DNA from: Mesomycoplasma ovipneumoniae
GTDB lineage: Bacteria > Bacillota_I > Bacilli_A > Mycoplasmatales > Metamycoplasmataceae
Assembly (NCBI RefSeq): GCF_038095995.1
Contig: NZ_CP146005.1
Coordinates: 992,001-1,056,000, forward strand
Length of the DNA: 64,000 bases
Direction of reading: 5' to 3'
Shown: piece after piece, positions 1 through 10,329 of the stretch
How positions within the stretch are numbered: the stretch's first letter is position 1
Layout of the letters: each line of letters begins with the position of its first letter
Position numbers and translations under genes: made by a program
The notes under the pieces: model-generated
What the model was told of the DNA's origin: nothing
Database searches by the model: none
Seen by the model: the letters and a program-made list of their open reading frames with translations, nothing else

Positions 1-1555
1 TTAAAATTGAATATTTAAGAAAATTGTCATTATTTTCTAGTTTTATTTGATTAATTTTATGTGCAAACTCTTTAGAACTAGGATTTAATTTTAAGCTATG
101 TTGTATGCCTAAAGATTTAATGACTTGATTAAAAATTGTTATCTTTTCAGGATCAGGGGTTGCATGAATTCGGTATAAAATCGGAATTTTTTTCTTGGTT
201 AAAAATTCCGAAACATTTTCATTTGCCCTAATCATAAAATTTTCAATTAATTCTTCAGAAATTCCTCTTCGTTTTAGTTTTAGGGATTGAGTATATCCTT
301 CTTGGTCTAAAATAATTTTAACTTCATCAAGCGCAAGGTCAATATAGCCTTGTTTTTTCTTGAAATTTGACAAAATAGTGTTTAAATTTAGACACTTTTT
401 TAACATGTTCTCTAAATCTGTATCACCAAATGAAAATGAACCGGCAAAAAAATTATTTACTTTTTCATAAGTTAGACGCCATTTTGAATTAATTACAGAA
501 GGGTAAATTTTAATGTATAAATTTTCACCCTTTTTATTTATAAGAGATTCCATTGTGATAGTAAATCTATCGACATTAGGCATCAAAGAGCAAATTCCGT
601 TTGATAATTCTTCAGGTAGCATAGGAATTGCCATGTGCGGCAAATAAATTGAAGTTCCCCTTTTTTGGGCTTCAATATCGATTGCTGAATCCTGTTTTAC
701 ATAATGTGCGACGTCTGCAATATGAACTTTTAAGAGAAAATTTCCCTCTTTTGTTTGTTCAATAGAAATGGCATCATCAAAATCTTTTGTGTCATCGCCA
801 TCAATTGTTACCACGAGTTCATTTCGCAAATCTACTCTATTTTTGTCGATATTTTTTATTTCTTGTTCAATTTTTGAAGATTCAGCTAGAACTTCTGGGC
901 TAAATGTGTCAGTAATTTCTGACTCAATTATAGGAATTTTTACATGTAAAAAAGGCTCTGATTTGTGTCCAATTTTTTGAATAACATCTAGTTTTAGCAC
1001 ATTTTTTTGATAATCAATAATTTTTACTTTATAAAAATTATTGATTTCTAGATCTTGAGTTGAATTTCAGCGAAAGAAAAAATTCCCCTTAAAATTAATA
1101 GGTTCAAAATCTCAATATTTATCATTTTTAACAACTTTTCCGATTAAAAATTTAGTGTTTCGCTGAATAATTTTAGTAACAACACCGAAAAATTGATCAC
1201 TTTTGAATCTGTCAATATAAATATTGATTTTGACTTCATCCCCCTCAAGAGCATTTGCAGTAAATCTTCCGGGTATAAAAATATTATTTTTTTGGGCTGG
1301 ATTTTGTTTATCTTCAACAAAACCAAACGAGGATTGGGTAGCGCGGAAAATACCAACCCGAGTTTCTATGAATTTAGGTCAATAATATTTGCCTTCCAGA
1401 GTTTTGAAAACCTGGAAATTTTCAATTAAAGTGCTTATTTGGTGCGTCAAATGTTGGTTTAAGTCAAAAGGCACGTTAAATTTTCTAACAATTTCAATAA
1501 AAGTCTTTTCATCTTTAAGAAAATTTTTGAGTTTTTCGTGAGATATAATTTCCAT
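1..1555 (-). CDS. rnr: Ribonuclease R (3' end cut by window edge)
   Basis: 3'-5' exoribonuclease of the RNB (RNase II/R) family, which degrades structured RNA and acts in RNA quality control. The ATG at 1555 opens a frame that reads through several TGA (Trp) codons to the window edge, giving about 518 codons; mycoplasma RNase R is usually over 700 residues, so the C-terminal part of RNB and the S1 domain lie outside. Visible are a cold-shock-like region (about residues 60-200) and the RNB signature GDDTKDFDDA near residue 250, followed by HIADVAHYV and ICSLMPNVDRFT. The Asp cluster that binds Mg is intact. It starts 5 bp after the secG stop, so the two are co-transcribed; secG-rnr is a common Gram-positive arrangement. 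Identity is secure. Confidence 0.95.
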
Positions 1556-1560
1556 GAATT

Positions 1561-1794
1561 TTACAACAACCTAATTACTAACGATAGAGCTAAAAAAATA
1601 AAGCCCAATATAAACATTGCTCATTTTGTGAACTTTTTGATACCACGTTCTTTTGATACTTGGAATAAATCCAAATCGCTCGATCCGATTAGTGCTCCTG
1701 AGAATGAGTTTGAATGTGGTGACATAATTAGCGAAACTAAAACAATCAGGAAACCAAAAATCGCAATAAAAATAACTAAAACTGTTTTTAACAT
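1561..1794 (-). CDS. secG: Preprotein translocase subunit SecG
   Basis: Small membrane subunit of the Sec translocon, assisting SecYEG/SecA export. The protein is 77 residues with two hydrophobic segments: an N-terminal one after MLKTVLVIF, and a C-terminal one reached through an in-frame TGA (KFTKWAMFIL...). Between them is the glycine/serine-rich loop typical of SecG. I chose the ATG at 1794 over two upstream TTG codons (1803, 1807) because it gives a normal-length protein. The call rests on size, topology and the position immediately upstream of rnr; SecG sequences are weakly conserved. Confidence 0.8.
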
Positions 1795-1818
1795 GATTAA
1801 CAACCAAAAATAAGTTAA

Positions 1819-1824
1819 ATTATA
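1819..1824 (-). promoter_or_regulatory. Probable -10 box for secG-rnr
   Basis: The minus strand reads TATAGTATAAT ending about 25 nt before the secG ATG, in the gap between cls (ends 1843) and secG. It matches the TATAAT -10 consensus. No clear -35 box is seen, which is usual in mycoplasmas. Confidence 0.5.
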
Positions 1825-1842
1825 CTATAAAAAAGCTAATTT

Positions 1843-3375
1843 CTAAGCCAAAGTTTTCAAAAAGAAAATTAAAAACTTAAAAAAATTAGAAATTTTATTA
1901 AATTCTTTTACTTCAACAATAATATTTTGTTTTTTAAGTAAGTCAATGTGATTCAAAAGCTTGTTTAAAATTTTACCTTTAAAAAATAAATTGGTTTCAT
2001 ACTGAAAAAATAAAGATCTAGCATCTAAATTCGATGTCCCAATCATTCCGATATTATCATCAATAATTATTGCTTTTCCGTGAAAAAAGATTTCCTTAAA
2101 AAAGTAAATTTTAGCACCTTTTTTAAACAGTTTGTATGCAAAATAGTGATTAAAAGTTTTGATCAATAAAATGTCATTTCTGCCTGGTATAAAAATTTCT
2201 ACCTCTATTTTTGCAAGTAAAACATCTTTTAATGCGTCGATAATTTTTTGTGTTGGCACAAAATATGGCGAAAAAAGCTTAATATTTTTTTTGGCCGAAT
2301 AAATACTTTTTAAAATAAAACCCTCAATCAATGAGTCAGGTAAATTTGGCCCGTTTTGAATAACAACGCCTAAATTTTTTATTTTAGTAGATTGGGTGCT
2401 GTTTTCTTCAGGTTTGCAAAAATTATTAATTTCAGATTTAGAAATATTTTTTTTACCTCATTTTGACCAGTGAAATAGGAAATTTCGGCAATAAGTTTCG
2501 ACAATTTCGCCTTCAAGTCGAAGATTTAAATCCATTCAGTAGCCATAATTTTTATCAAAACCTGAGTATTCTTCAGAAATATTATTTCCACCAGTATATA
2601 CAATTTTTCCATCAATTAGAAAAACTTTTCGGTGGTTTCTATAAAAACTTTGCCCTGAAATAAAAGGCACTTTGAAGGCATTAAACAAAAGAACTTCAAT
2701 TTTTTGACTTCTTAATTCAAGTCATTGCCGTGTTTTTATGTAGTAAGTTCCAAAAGAATCGACGATAATCTTAACTTTTATGCCTTGTTTGCGCTTATTA
2801 ATTAACAGTCTTTTTAATTTTTTCCAAATAAAGTCGTTTTTTACAATATAAATATCAATAAAAATGAATTTTTTCGCCTTTTGAATGTCGTTAAAAAGTT
2901 TTTCAAAAAAACTATGACCATCAACAATTAATTCGCCGGTAAATTTTTGAACAGGTGATAAAAAATATTTGCTTGAATAAACCAATAAATCTCGATCAGT
3001 TTTAGGAATTTTTTCTAGCAACTTTTCATCAGTTTTACTTGAGCCAATAAAATACTGATATTGTGAAAAATAATGCTTAACATTTTGGTGATTTGAGTAT
3101 TTTCGCCCTAAAAAAATATAAGCAATTGGCCCGATTATTGGCAAAATAGAACAAGCAATCAGCCATGAAATTTTTGCTTCATGTCTTCTTCTTTGCAGCA
3201 AAATAAATAAATTAAAAACCGAGGTAGAACTATAAACCGAAACAAATGTTAAAATCGCGATTCAATCAATATTTCTAGACAGAAAAACATAAATTATGTA
3301 AATAGTTCCGCTAAAACCCGCAAGGAAAATTAATAAAAAAAAATAGTAAAAAATCCATTTTGCTCTTTTGAACAT
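1843..3375 (-). CDS. cls: Cardiolipin synthase (phospholipase D family)
   Basis: Joins two phosphatidylglycerol molecules into cardiolipin at the membrane. The 510-residue length matches bacterial Cls (about 480-510). The N-terminus has two to three hydrophobic segments (residues about 5-85). Two PLD catalytic motifs are present: RNHRKVFLIDG near residue 245 and HGKAIIIDD near residue 432 followed by GTSNLDARS, so both HxK(x4)D motifs are intact. The ATG at 3375 directly precedes the hydrophobic N-terminus. Several in-frame TGA codons are read as Trp. It begins 15 bp after the recA stop, so recA and cls probably share a transcript. Confidence 0.92.
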
Positions 3376-3390
3376 TATGGTATAATTTTA

Positions 3391-4404
3391 CTATATTTCT
3401 GAACTTTCCTTTTGATTTTCGTTAAGTTTTTCAGTAATTTGCTCCTTTATTTCATTAAATAATTTTTCATTATTTTCAAGTAACAGCTTCAAATTCATTT
3501 TTCCTTGAGCAATATTTTCGCCATTATATGCAAATCATGATCCTTTTCTGGTAAGAATTCCTAATTCTTCTCCTAAATGAATAAGTTCAGTAGATTTTGA
3601 AATACCTTTTGCAAAAACAATTTCAACTAAAGCTGTTTTAAATGGGATTGCAAGCTTATTTTTAACAACTTTTATTTTTACACTATGCCCTGTTATATCA
3701 TTTCCTGTTGAAATTTGTTGAACTTTTCTAACATCAAGCCGAATTGAAGCATAAAATTTTAGTCCTCTTCCACCTGGTGTTGTTTCTGGGTTTCCAAAAA
3801 TTACTCCTACTTTTTCACGAATTTGATTGATAAAAATAACTGTTGTACCGTTTTTATTTAATGATGCAGTTATTTTTCGAAGCGCTTTTGACATTAGTCG
3901 AGCTTGAGCCCCAATTACTTGATCTTTCATTTCACCTTGCAATTCTGCCATTGGCACTAAAGCGGCAACCGAGTCTACAACAATCAAGTCAATAGCTTTT
4001 GTTTTTGCCAATGTGTCGACAATATCAAGGGCTTGTTCACCTGAGTCTGGCTGAGAAAGAATTAAATTATCAATATCGATTCCTAAATTTTTTGCATATT
4101 GAGAATCAATCGAGTGCTCAGCGTCAATAAATGCTGCAATTCCGCCGCGCTTTTGAACTTCGGCAATCGCGTGCAAAGTAATAGTTGTTTTTCCTGATGA
4201 TTCAGGCCCATAAATTTCAATAATTCTACCTTTTGGGAATCCGCCAATTCCCAGAGCCATATCAATGGCCATACTTCCAGAGGAAAAAACTTCAGTGTCA
4301 ATCGGTGGTTTTTCACCTAAAACCATGATAGATTCATTTCCAAATTTTTTCTTAATATCACTTAAAGCTTGTTTTAATAGTGATTTATCGTTAATTTCAG
4401 TCAT
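3391..4404 (-). CDS. recA: Recombinase RecA
   Basis: ATP-dependent strand-exchange protein for homologous recombination and repair. It has 337 residues, close to the usual 340-350. The Walker A motif GPESSGKT is at residues 66-73, [12 protein letters not shown] is the Walker B region, and the L2 region contains [11 protein letters not shown]. The last 48 residues lie beyond a TGA read as Trp (3535-3537). The start ATG at 4404 has an AAAGGAC ribosome binding site. It heads a minus-strand unit with cls and is divergent from the kinase gene at 4640; the intervening 235 bp holds a perfect inverted repeat. No recognisable LexA box was noted. Confidence 0.97.
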
Positions 4405-4514
4405 TTTTGTCCTTTTTAAATATTGGGTTATAAATAATTTTCTTGTTTTTTCTTATTTTAATTTAATTTTTTTTGTAAAAAAACTTCAAAAGTAGGAAAA
4501 ATCGACCAATTTTC

Positions 4515-4552
4515 CTATTTTAAGAAAAAATTAGCAGTTTTTCTTAAAATAG
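4515..4552. promoter_or_regulatory. Perfect 15-bp inverted repeat between recA and the divergent kinase gene
   Basis: Arm CTATTTTAAGAAAAA (4515-4529) is exactly complementary to 4538-4552, with an 8-nt loop. It lies about 110 bp upstream of recA and 87 bp upstream of the plus-strand gene, in a divergent intergenic region where a terminator for either gene is not needed. It could be an operator or an RNA hairpin in the recA leader. Function is unknown. Confidence 0.55.
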
Positions 4553-4639
4553 TACGCTAGGGCGGAAAAAGAAACATTTATTTTTGTCCTAGCAAGAATT
4601 ATTAGCTTAAAATCCTAAAAATCTAATAAAATTTATAGC

Positions 4640-5362
4640 ATGAAAAAAATTTCCATTGGTTTTACTAATAAATCTTTTCGCAAGGATTCACAATTTATTC
4701 AAGAAAAAGTTTATAATGGAATGAACCATCAAATTGATTATTCAATTTTATCAAATTTTGATTTTGTTCCAAAACTAATATCTGATTCAAAAGAAGTGAT
4801 TATTTGAGAATGAATTGAAGGATCTAATGTTGAAATTACCGCTGAATCGCTTGAAAAAATCGCTTATCAATTAAGGGAAATTCATAATTCAAATTTAGTT
4901 TTTCCACCATCTAACCATGCATTTCGGGTAGAACAATATTTAAAAATTCTAGCTGAAAAAGGGATAAAAAACCCCACAATCGAAAAATATAACCCATTTA
5001 TCAATGAAATTTTGGTAAATATGGATAAAACCAAACCACTTCATAATGACTTGTGATTAATGAACATGGTTAAAAAAGACAAAAAAATTTATTTTTTAGA
5101 TTGAGAATATGCATCACAAGGCGACATACATTTTGATCTTGCATATTTTATAGAATCAGCAAGGTTAGATGATGATCAGGAAAAAATTTTCCTTAATTTC
5201 TATGGAAAACTAAATTATAAATTAATATTATTACATAGAATTTTCGTTCTTTACCTTATAATTTTATGAGTAAATGCTCAAGAAACTAAATACTTTGACG
5301 ACACCCCTTACATGGAAAAATTAGATAATTTATATGAACAATATAAATTATGAAAGGAATAA
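4640..5362 (+). CDS. Choline/ethanolamine kinase-like phosphotransferase (LicA/APH fold)
   Basis: 240 residues with four TGA Trp codons. The kinase-like phosphotransferase signature is clear in the C-terminal half: HNDLWLMNM (catalytic loop; Brenner motif HxDxxxxN) and, about 20 residues later, DWEYASQGDIHFDLA (metal-binding D). A hydrophobic stretch IWEWIEGSNVE and QLREIH fit the choline kinase/LicA subfamily. Likely substrate is choline, ethanolamine or a related small alcohol for lipid head groups, but substrate cannot be read from sequence; an aminoglycoside-type kinase is the alternative. The stop at 5362 is 1 bp before obg, so the two are translationally close. Confidence 0.75.
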
Positions 5363-5363
5363 A

Positions 5364-6629
5364 ATGAGATTTATTGATCAAGTTTCAATAGAAATTCAAG
5401 CAGGTAGGGGCGGTGATGGGGTAATATCATTTCGCAGAGAGGCTCATGTTGATAAAGGTGGGCCAGATGGCGGCGATGGTGGTAATGGAGGTTCTATTTA
5501 TTTTATTGGAGATTCTGGTCTAAATTCGTTATTTCCGTTTTATTATACTAAAAAAATTTTCGGAAATAACGGTGAAAATGGTAGATCAAAAAACAGGACC
5601 GGAGCTAATGGCAAGGATATTTTTGTAAAAGTCCCCCTTGGAACACAAGTGTTTTCAAAAAACACTTTGATTTGTGATGTAGTTACTCAAAAAAAATATT
5701 TGATTGCCCGTGGCGGCAAAGGCGGTCAGGGCAACACCCGTTTTAAGAATTCAAAAAATAAAGCACCTCGAATATCTGAAAACGGTGAAGAAGGTCAAAA
5801 ATTAGTTCTTCAACTTGAACTCAAAGTCATGGCTGATATTGGTCTGGTTGGTAAACCAAATGCCGGAAAATCAACACTTTTGTCATTAATTTCTAACTCT
5901 AAACCCAAAATTGCTGATTATGAATTTACAACAATTGTTCCGCAACTGGGCATGGTCAAATCTTACAATGATTCATTTGTTGTTGCAGATTTACCTGGTT
6001 TAATTTCAGGAGCAAGTTTGGGAAAAGGAATGGGAATTGTTTTTTTAAAGCATATCGAACGTTGCCGTGCAATTGCTCATGTGATTGACTTTGGCAGCCA
6101 GGAAAAAAACCCGATTGATGATTTTAAAAGTATTAACGCCGAGCTAGCTAACTTTAGCCAAAAATTACTAAAACTAAAGCAAATAATAATAGCAAATAAA
6201 TCTGATTTACCCAGTTTTAAAAAAAATTTTGAGCTTTTTCAACAAGAATTTCCCGAAATTCCCGTAATTGAAGCCAGTTTGATTTCAAATAATAGTGTTG
6301 AAATTCAAAATATAAAAAGAAAAATGTTTGAACTTATTTTGCAAGCAAATCAAACCGAAAATATTGAACAAACAGAAAAAGAGGAAGATTTTGTTGAATA
6401 TAATCTTGAGGCACCATTTTTAATTACTAATAAATTTCCAGGATTTTACGAGGTTACTGGCGAGTTAATTAAAAAAATAGTTAATAAAATACCATTAAAT
6501 TCTCAGGAAAATATTTTTAGATTTAACTCGAAAATTAAAAATATCGGCTTGTGAAATGAACTTTTAAAACTAGGAATAAAATCAGGGGACACTGTTAAAA
6601 TTTATAATTTTGAATTTCAATGAAGTTAA
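5364..6629 (+). CDS. obgE: GTPase Obg (ribosome assembly/stress)
   Basis: Essential GTPase that binds the 50S subunit. The 421-residue protein has a glycine-rich Obg fold at residues 1-155 (for example GGPDGGDGGNGG and ARGGKGGQGN), a G domain with GLVGKPNAGKST (G1 at about 163-170), DLPGLI (G3) and NKSD (G4), and a C-terminal OCT domain reached through a TGA Trp codon at 6552-6554. I chose the ATG at 5364 (MRFIDQVSIEIQAG) because the family starts there; a frame beginning at 5334 would run back through the kinase gene. It is preceded by GAAAGGAA. Confidence 0.96.
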
Positions 6630-6694
6630 AATATTTTGACCATTTATTAATTTTTTTGAGGTAATTTAATTTAATTTTTACAGGAGATATAAAA

Positions 6695-7057
6695 ATGGAT
6701 GATTTCCGTAAACCTGCAAGATCATTGCGTAAAAAATTAAAAGATCCATCAGAATGGACATTTGTTCAAAAAAAATCACTAGTTGCTTTTTTATTCCTAT
6801 ACCATAAAACTAATAAACTCCATTCACAAAAAGAAAAAGTTTATGAAACTTTAGGAATTACAAATAAAAATGATGATTTACCAATTTCAGCGATTGATAG
6901 AGCTCTTTCACTCTTAGAACCTAGATATACCAAGCTTTTAATCAAAGAATTTATCGATAATGACCGTAACTGAATTAAAAAATACTGGTCTAAATCAACA
7001 TATTATAAAAATATGCACAAAGCAATCGACCAATTTATTATAATTTTAAATCTTTAG
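6695..7057 (+). CDS. Conserved mycoplasma protein, possibly MG284/MPN403 family
   Basis: A 120-residue basic protein with no signal peptide or membrane segment; start ATG follows AGGAGATATAAAA. Key visible stretches are RKPARSLRKKLKDP at the N-terminus and SLLEPRYTKLLIKEF, which looks like a DNA- or RNA-binding helical segment because of its conserved aromatic/basic pattern. TGA at 6972-6974 is read as Trp and followed by IKKYWSKSTYYKNMHKAI. From memory this resembles the protein family named MG284/MPN403 in databases; that name is a recollection, not a search result. The next gene starts 3 bp after the stop, so the three genes 6695-8692 form a unit. Confidence 0.6.
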
Positions 7058-7060
7058 TTT

Positions 7061-8266
7061 ATGAATTTAGATCTTATTCCAAGCCAAAGCCCTGAAATTC
7101 AAATTGCAAGAAGCTATGGCCAAATTTCTTTTAATTATGCATCAAATTCATCACCTAATGGAATTAGACAATTTGTAAAAATCGAGCGCGACATTGTTTC
7201 AAACAGATATACAGTAATTGTTACTGTTTTTTCAAAAATACCGGGAAAAGTGGATGTTTATGTTCAAGTAAATAATTCAATTCCTGCAGGCCCAAAAGTT
7301 TTAGAATTATTACCCGAGCGATTTAATCAAGCAATTTTTACTTTTGGCGGTCTTGATGGCGAAAAAAGTAAAGATAATGCTGACAAATTTCAAAAAATAG
7401 ATAATATTTTAGTGTATTTGACAAAACATAACGAGCAACAAATGATGCTTGATAATGTGGTAAAAATCCGCAACTTTTCAGATGTACGCAAAGAATATTC
7501 TATCCAAAACCAAGGGATTGGCTTTAAACTCTTAAAGTCAATAAAAATGGCAAATTTAGGAGCTGATGCCTCGCTTGAATTTTCTAAAACTTATGAAAAA
7601 ATCGACGAACAAACAGTTTATTTTTTCCCTGTTAAATTTATTCAAGAAAAACATAATATAAATATTTTTAAGGTTGGGGTTGATCCTGAGACTTTTCATG
7701 CCGGAAATATCGATCGCCAGATCAATATTTCTGACTTAAAATTGACAAATCTGCCAATAAAATCAGCCACAGCAGCAAAAAATTTTTTAAATTTATCCTT
7801 CCAATTTCGCCCAGATATCTATAATAAAAACACAAAACCTGAAATTGTCGAGGGAAAATACATAATTGGGGATATTTTTATAACTTCAAGTACCTTTTAT
7901 GATTCAAAAGAACGGGTTGTTTATAGTGGAAATTCACAAATTTCCCAACAAGGATTCATTATTCCTTATAATTTTTCAGGATACTTAAATCCAAAAGTTG
8001 AAATGTCAATTAATTCTGATTTTGAGAAAATCAGTGTTGGTTTTTCACAACAAATACACAAAAAATTGATTGACTATGAAAAGAAAAAAGGAATTTACCG
8101 TCTGAAAATCACAAATTATCCAACTCCTTTTATAAAATCTGATGAAATTAAAATTTCTAATCAAGATTTTAAATATGTTGCAACAAATTTTTTAACAATC
8201 GAGCAGCTTAGAGATCTTTCTTTTACTAATTTTAAAGAAGATGAAGAAAATCAGTTAGAAGAATAG
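7061..8266 (+). CDS. Conserved mycoplasma hypothetical protein (401 aa, possibly MHO_1580-like)
   Basis: 401 residues, no signal peptide, no clear transmembrane segment and no catalytic motif that I recognise. The sequence is rich in beta-strand patterns (alternating hydrophobic residues such as RYTVIVTVFSKIPGKVDVYV), Asn and Phe, and ends in an acidic tail. The start ATG lies 3 bp after the upstream stop without a strong ribosome binding site, implying coupled translation. It is followed directly by a small membrane-anchored protein whose ATG immediately follows this stop. Conserved gene order suggests a complex, but no function is assigned. Confidence 0.6.
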   Translation: MNLDLIPSQSPEIQIARSYGQISFNYASNSSPNGIRQFVKIERDIVSNRYTVIVTVFSKIPGKVDVYVQVNNSIPAGPKVLELLPERFNQAIFTFGGLDGEKSKDNADKFQKIDNILVYLTKHNEQQMMLDNVVKIRNFSDVRKEYSIQNQGIGFKLLKSIKMANLGADASLEFSKTYEKIDEQTVYFFPVKFIQEKHNINIFKVGVDPETFHAGNIDRQINISDLKLTNLPIKSATAAKNFLNLSFQFRPDIYNKNTKPEIVEGKYIIGDIFITSSTFYDSKERVVYSGNSQISQQGFIIPYNFSGYLNPKVEMSINSDFEKISVGFSQQIHKKLIDYEKKKGIYRLKITNYPTPFIKSDEIKISNQDFKYVATNFLTIEQLRDLSFTNFKEDEENQLEE

Positions 8267-8692
8267 ATGCAAATCACTGCTAAAATTTTATCAGGCCTTT
8301 TTGCAACAGGGATTATTGTCGGCGGCGGAATTCTAGGTTGATACTTGTATAACTCAAGAGTTGAAAAATCATTATCACCTTTAAAAAAACAGCTAGATTT
8401 TGAAGTCAAAAATGAGTCAGAATACAAAGAAAACGATGTTTTCCCCAATATTTATGCTAATGATTTTTACGATACAATAAAAGTAAAACAAGGAAAAGTT
8501 TACATTGATGAGTGATTAGTTGAAAATGTTATCAAAGAAATTATTTCAAAAGTTAAAGTATCATTTGGATCTTTGAATTTTCGGTACAAAATTGACGAAA
8601 ATCAGCAAACAATTTATATAGAAATTCTCTGAAAATATAAAAAGAATAAATTAAATAGAAATTATAAAATTAGCCTGTATCAAGATATTTAG
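8267..8692 (+). CDS. Small membrane-anchored hypothetical protein (possibly MHO_1590-like)
   Basis: 141 residues. The ATG directly abuts the previous stop (TAGATG). An N-terminal hydrophobic segment (residues about 7-25, LSGLFATGIIVGGGILGWYL) is glycine-rich and followed by a hydrophilic domain; three TGA codons are read as Trp. There is no lipobox Cys, so it is a single-pass anchor instead of a lipoprotein. Together with the two preceding genes it forms a tight three-gene block between obg and the polymerase gene. Function unknown. Confidence 0.6.
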
Positions 8693-8721
8693 TGCTAAAT
8701 TGTAAAAAAATAAAATAATAG

Positions 8722-8727
8722 TATAAT
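8722..8727 (+). promoter_or_regulatory. Probable -10 box for the Y-family polymerase gene
   Basis: TATAAT 13 nt before the ATG at 8740 within AATAGTATAATTATTT. The very short leader would make this mRNA nearly leaderless; no Shine-Dalgarno sequence is visible before the ATG. Confidence 0.45.
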
Positions 8728-8739
8728 TATTTTTGTCAT

Positions 8740-9894
8740 ATGCCAAAAATAATTGCCCACATTGATATTGATACTTTTTTTGTCTCATCAGAAATTAGAC
8801 TTGATCCAACATTACAAGGCCAGCCAATTGCTATTTCTCGAAAAGAGGATTTTGCAATGGCTGTTTCTATTTCTAAAGAGGTTAAAGAAAAAGGCTTCAA
8901 AATCACAGATAAAACCGTATATATTAAAAAAAAGATCCCAAATTTGGTCGTAATTGAACCAAATTTGGCTTATTATCGCTTTTTATCAAGGCAATTTTTT
9001 GATTTTATCACTAAAAATTTTACAAAAAAAATTGAAATTTACTCAATTGACGAGTGTTTTTTGGATTTAACTGATTATTTTAGAAAATTTAAGACAATTT
9101 ACCAAATGTTGTACTATATTAAGAAAAAAGTGCAAAAAGAACTTAAACTACCAATTTCAATCGGCGTTTCACATAATAAATTATTAGCAAAAATGGCCAC
9201 TAATTTAGCCAAACACACACGAGAAAAAATCACTGTTATTCCAAGGGATAAAATAAGACCACTTATTTATTCCCAAAAAATCGAAAAACTTTTTGGAATA
9301 GGAATGTCCACAGCTCAAAAACTAAAAAATATTGGAATTTTTACCATCAGTGATCTAGTAAACGCTGGAGTTGATAATGAAAAAATTATTCAAGTTTTAG
9401 GCGTTCAGCGTTATGGATTTTTTCAATCTTTAACTTCAACAGGGGACAACATTGTTTCAAACAAGCCCGAAAATTTCAAAAGTGTCTCACATTTTCGCAC
9501 TTTTTCGCATTATGCCAGTCCAACAAAAACAGAAACACTACTTTTAATTTCAGAATTTTTGCCAAGTTTAGTCGCCAAACTAGACCAGTTTAATAAAGGG
9601 ACAAACCGTGTTGAAGTATATTTTAAGCTAAAAAACAAAGAACAAAACCGTTTTTTTACAGATTTATCTCAACCTTCAAATAATTATGATTTGTTGTACA
9701 ATAATTTAATTGCGCTTGCAAACAAAATCGAAGATTTTTCTTTATTATCAGGATTTGGAATTTGCTTGTCAAAAATTTCTGATTATGATATAAGTGTGTT
9801 AAATACAAGTCCAAAAGTTAAAAATATTATCGCAAGTGTAAATAGAAAAATAGGTTTAAAAAAATTAGTTGTGCTAAAATCATTTAAAAATTAG
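8740..9894 (+). CDS. dinB: Y-family DNA polymerase (DNA polymerase IV-like)
   Basis: Translesion DNA polymerase. The 384-residue length and motif order match DinB: HIDIDTFF at residues 7-14 (first catalytic Asp and steric-gate aromatic), SIDECFLDL at 102-110 (second catalytic Asp-Glu), PISIGVSHNKLLAKMATNLAK (fingers/palm, about 137-157) and a helix-hairpin-helix with LFGIGMSTAQKLKNIGI near 185. The little-finger region follows. All catalytic acids are present, so activity is expected. No in-frame TGA occurs. No linked SOS regulator was seen. Confidence 0.9.
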   Translation: MPKIIAHIDIDTFFVSSEIRLDPTLQGQPIAISRKEDFAMAVSISKEVKEKGFKITDKTVYIKKKIPNLVVIEPNLAYYRFLSRQFFDFITKNFTKKIEIYSIDECFLDLTDYFRKFKTIYQMLYYIKKKVQKELKLPISIGVSHNKLLAKMATNLAKHTREKITVIPRDKIRPLIYSQKIEKLFGIGMSTAQKLKNIGIFTISDLVNAGVDNEKIIQVLGVQRYGFFQSLTSTGDNIVSNKPENFKSVSHFRTFSHYASPTKTETLLLISEFLPSLVAKLDQFNKGTNRVEVYFKLKNKEQNRFFTDLSQPSNNYDLLYNNLIALANKIEDFSLLSGFGICLSKISDYDISVLNTSPKVKNIIASVNRKIGLKKLVVLKSFKN

Positions 9895-9907
9895 GCCATT
9901 TAAAGCA

Positions 9908-10327
9908 ATGAAATATTTTTATTACTTCTATTTTAAGATTTTTTTAGCAATTGCCCTGATTTTATCTTTGGTTGCAATTTGAAATTACACACTAATTTTA
10001 GGATGATTTTTCTCTTTTTTTAGTGTTGCATCCTTTTTGCTTTCAAAACACCTATTTTTTAGTGCCATAACAAAAAAAGCAAAAAATAAAGAAAAAACCT
10101 CTTCATTTTTTGCTTTTTTTATTTATATTATATTAATTCTGTTCCAAGCTGCAATTTTGATAGCTATTTTTTTTATTAATAAATCATTTCAAATAGCTGC
10201 TGAAAATAGTTATGATTTTTTACTTGGACCAATAAATATAATTTCTTTTATTTTTGGTTATACAATTTTTCCAATTAGTGCTATAATTTATTTTTTATTA
10301 TCAAAGCATAAAAAAACAAAGGAGTAA
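9908..10327 (+). CDS. ATP synthase operon AtpI-like membrane protein
   Basis: 139 residues with four hydrophobic segments (about 8-26, 28-50, 65-90 and 105-130), basic loop KKAKNKEKTS in the middle and a basic tail KHKKTKE. It sits directly upstream of atpB (ATG 2 bp after this stop), the position occupied by AtpI, a membrane protein thought to help assemble the c-ring or move Mg. Sequence conservation of AtpI is low, so the call depends on position and topology. The ATG at 9908 is in frame and includes the first hydrophobic segment. Confidence 0.65.
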
Positions 10328-10329
10328 AA

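Noticed and set aside
768-980. Plus-strand ORF opposite rnr
   Set aside because: Antisense shadow of the RNB catalytic region; Ser/Phe-rich product typical of reverse reading.
3375-3385. TATGGTATAAT promoter-like motif on the plus strand just upstream of cls
   Set aside because: It faces into the 3' end of recA (antisense), with no plus-strand gene nearby. An antisense transcript is possible but unsupported.
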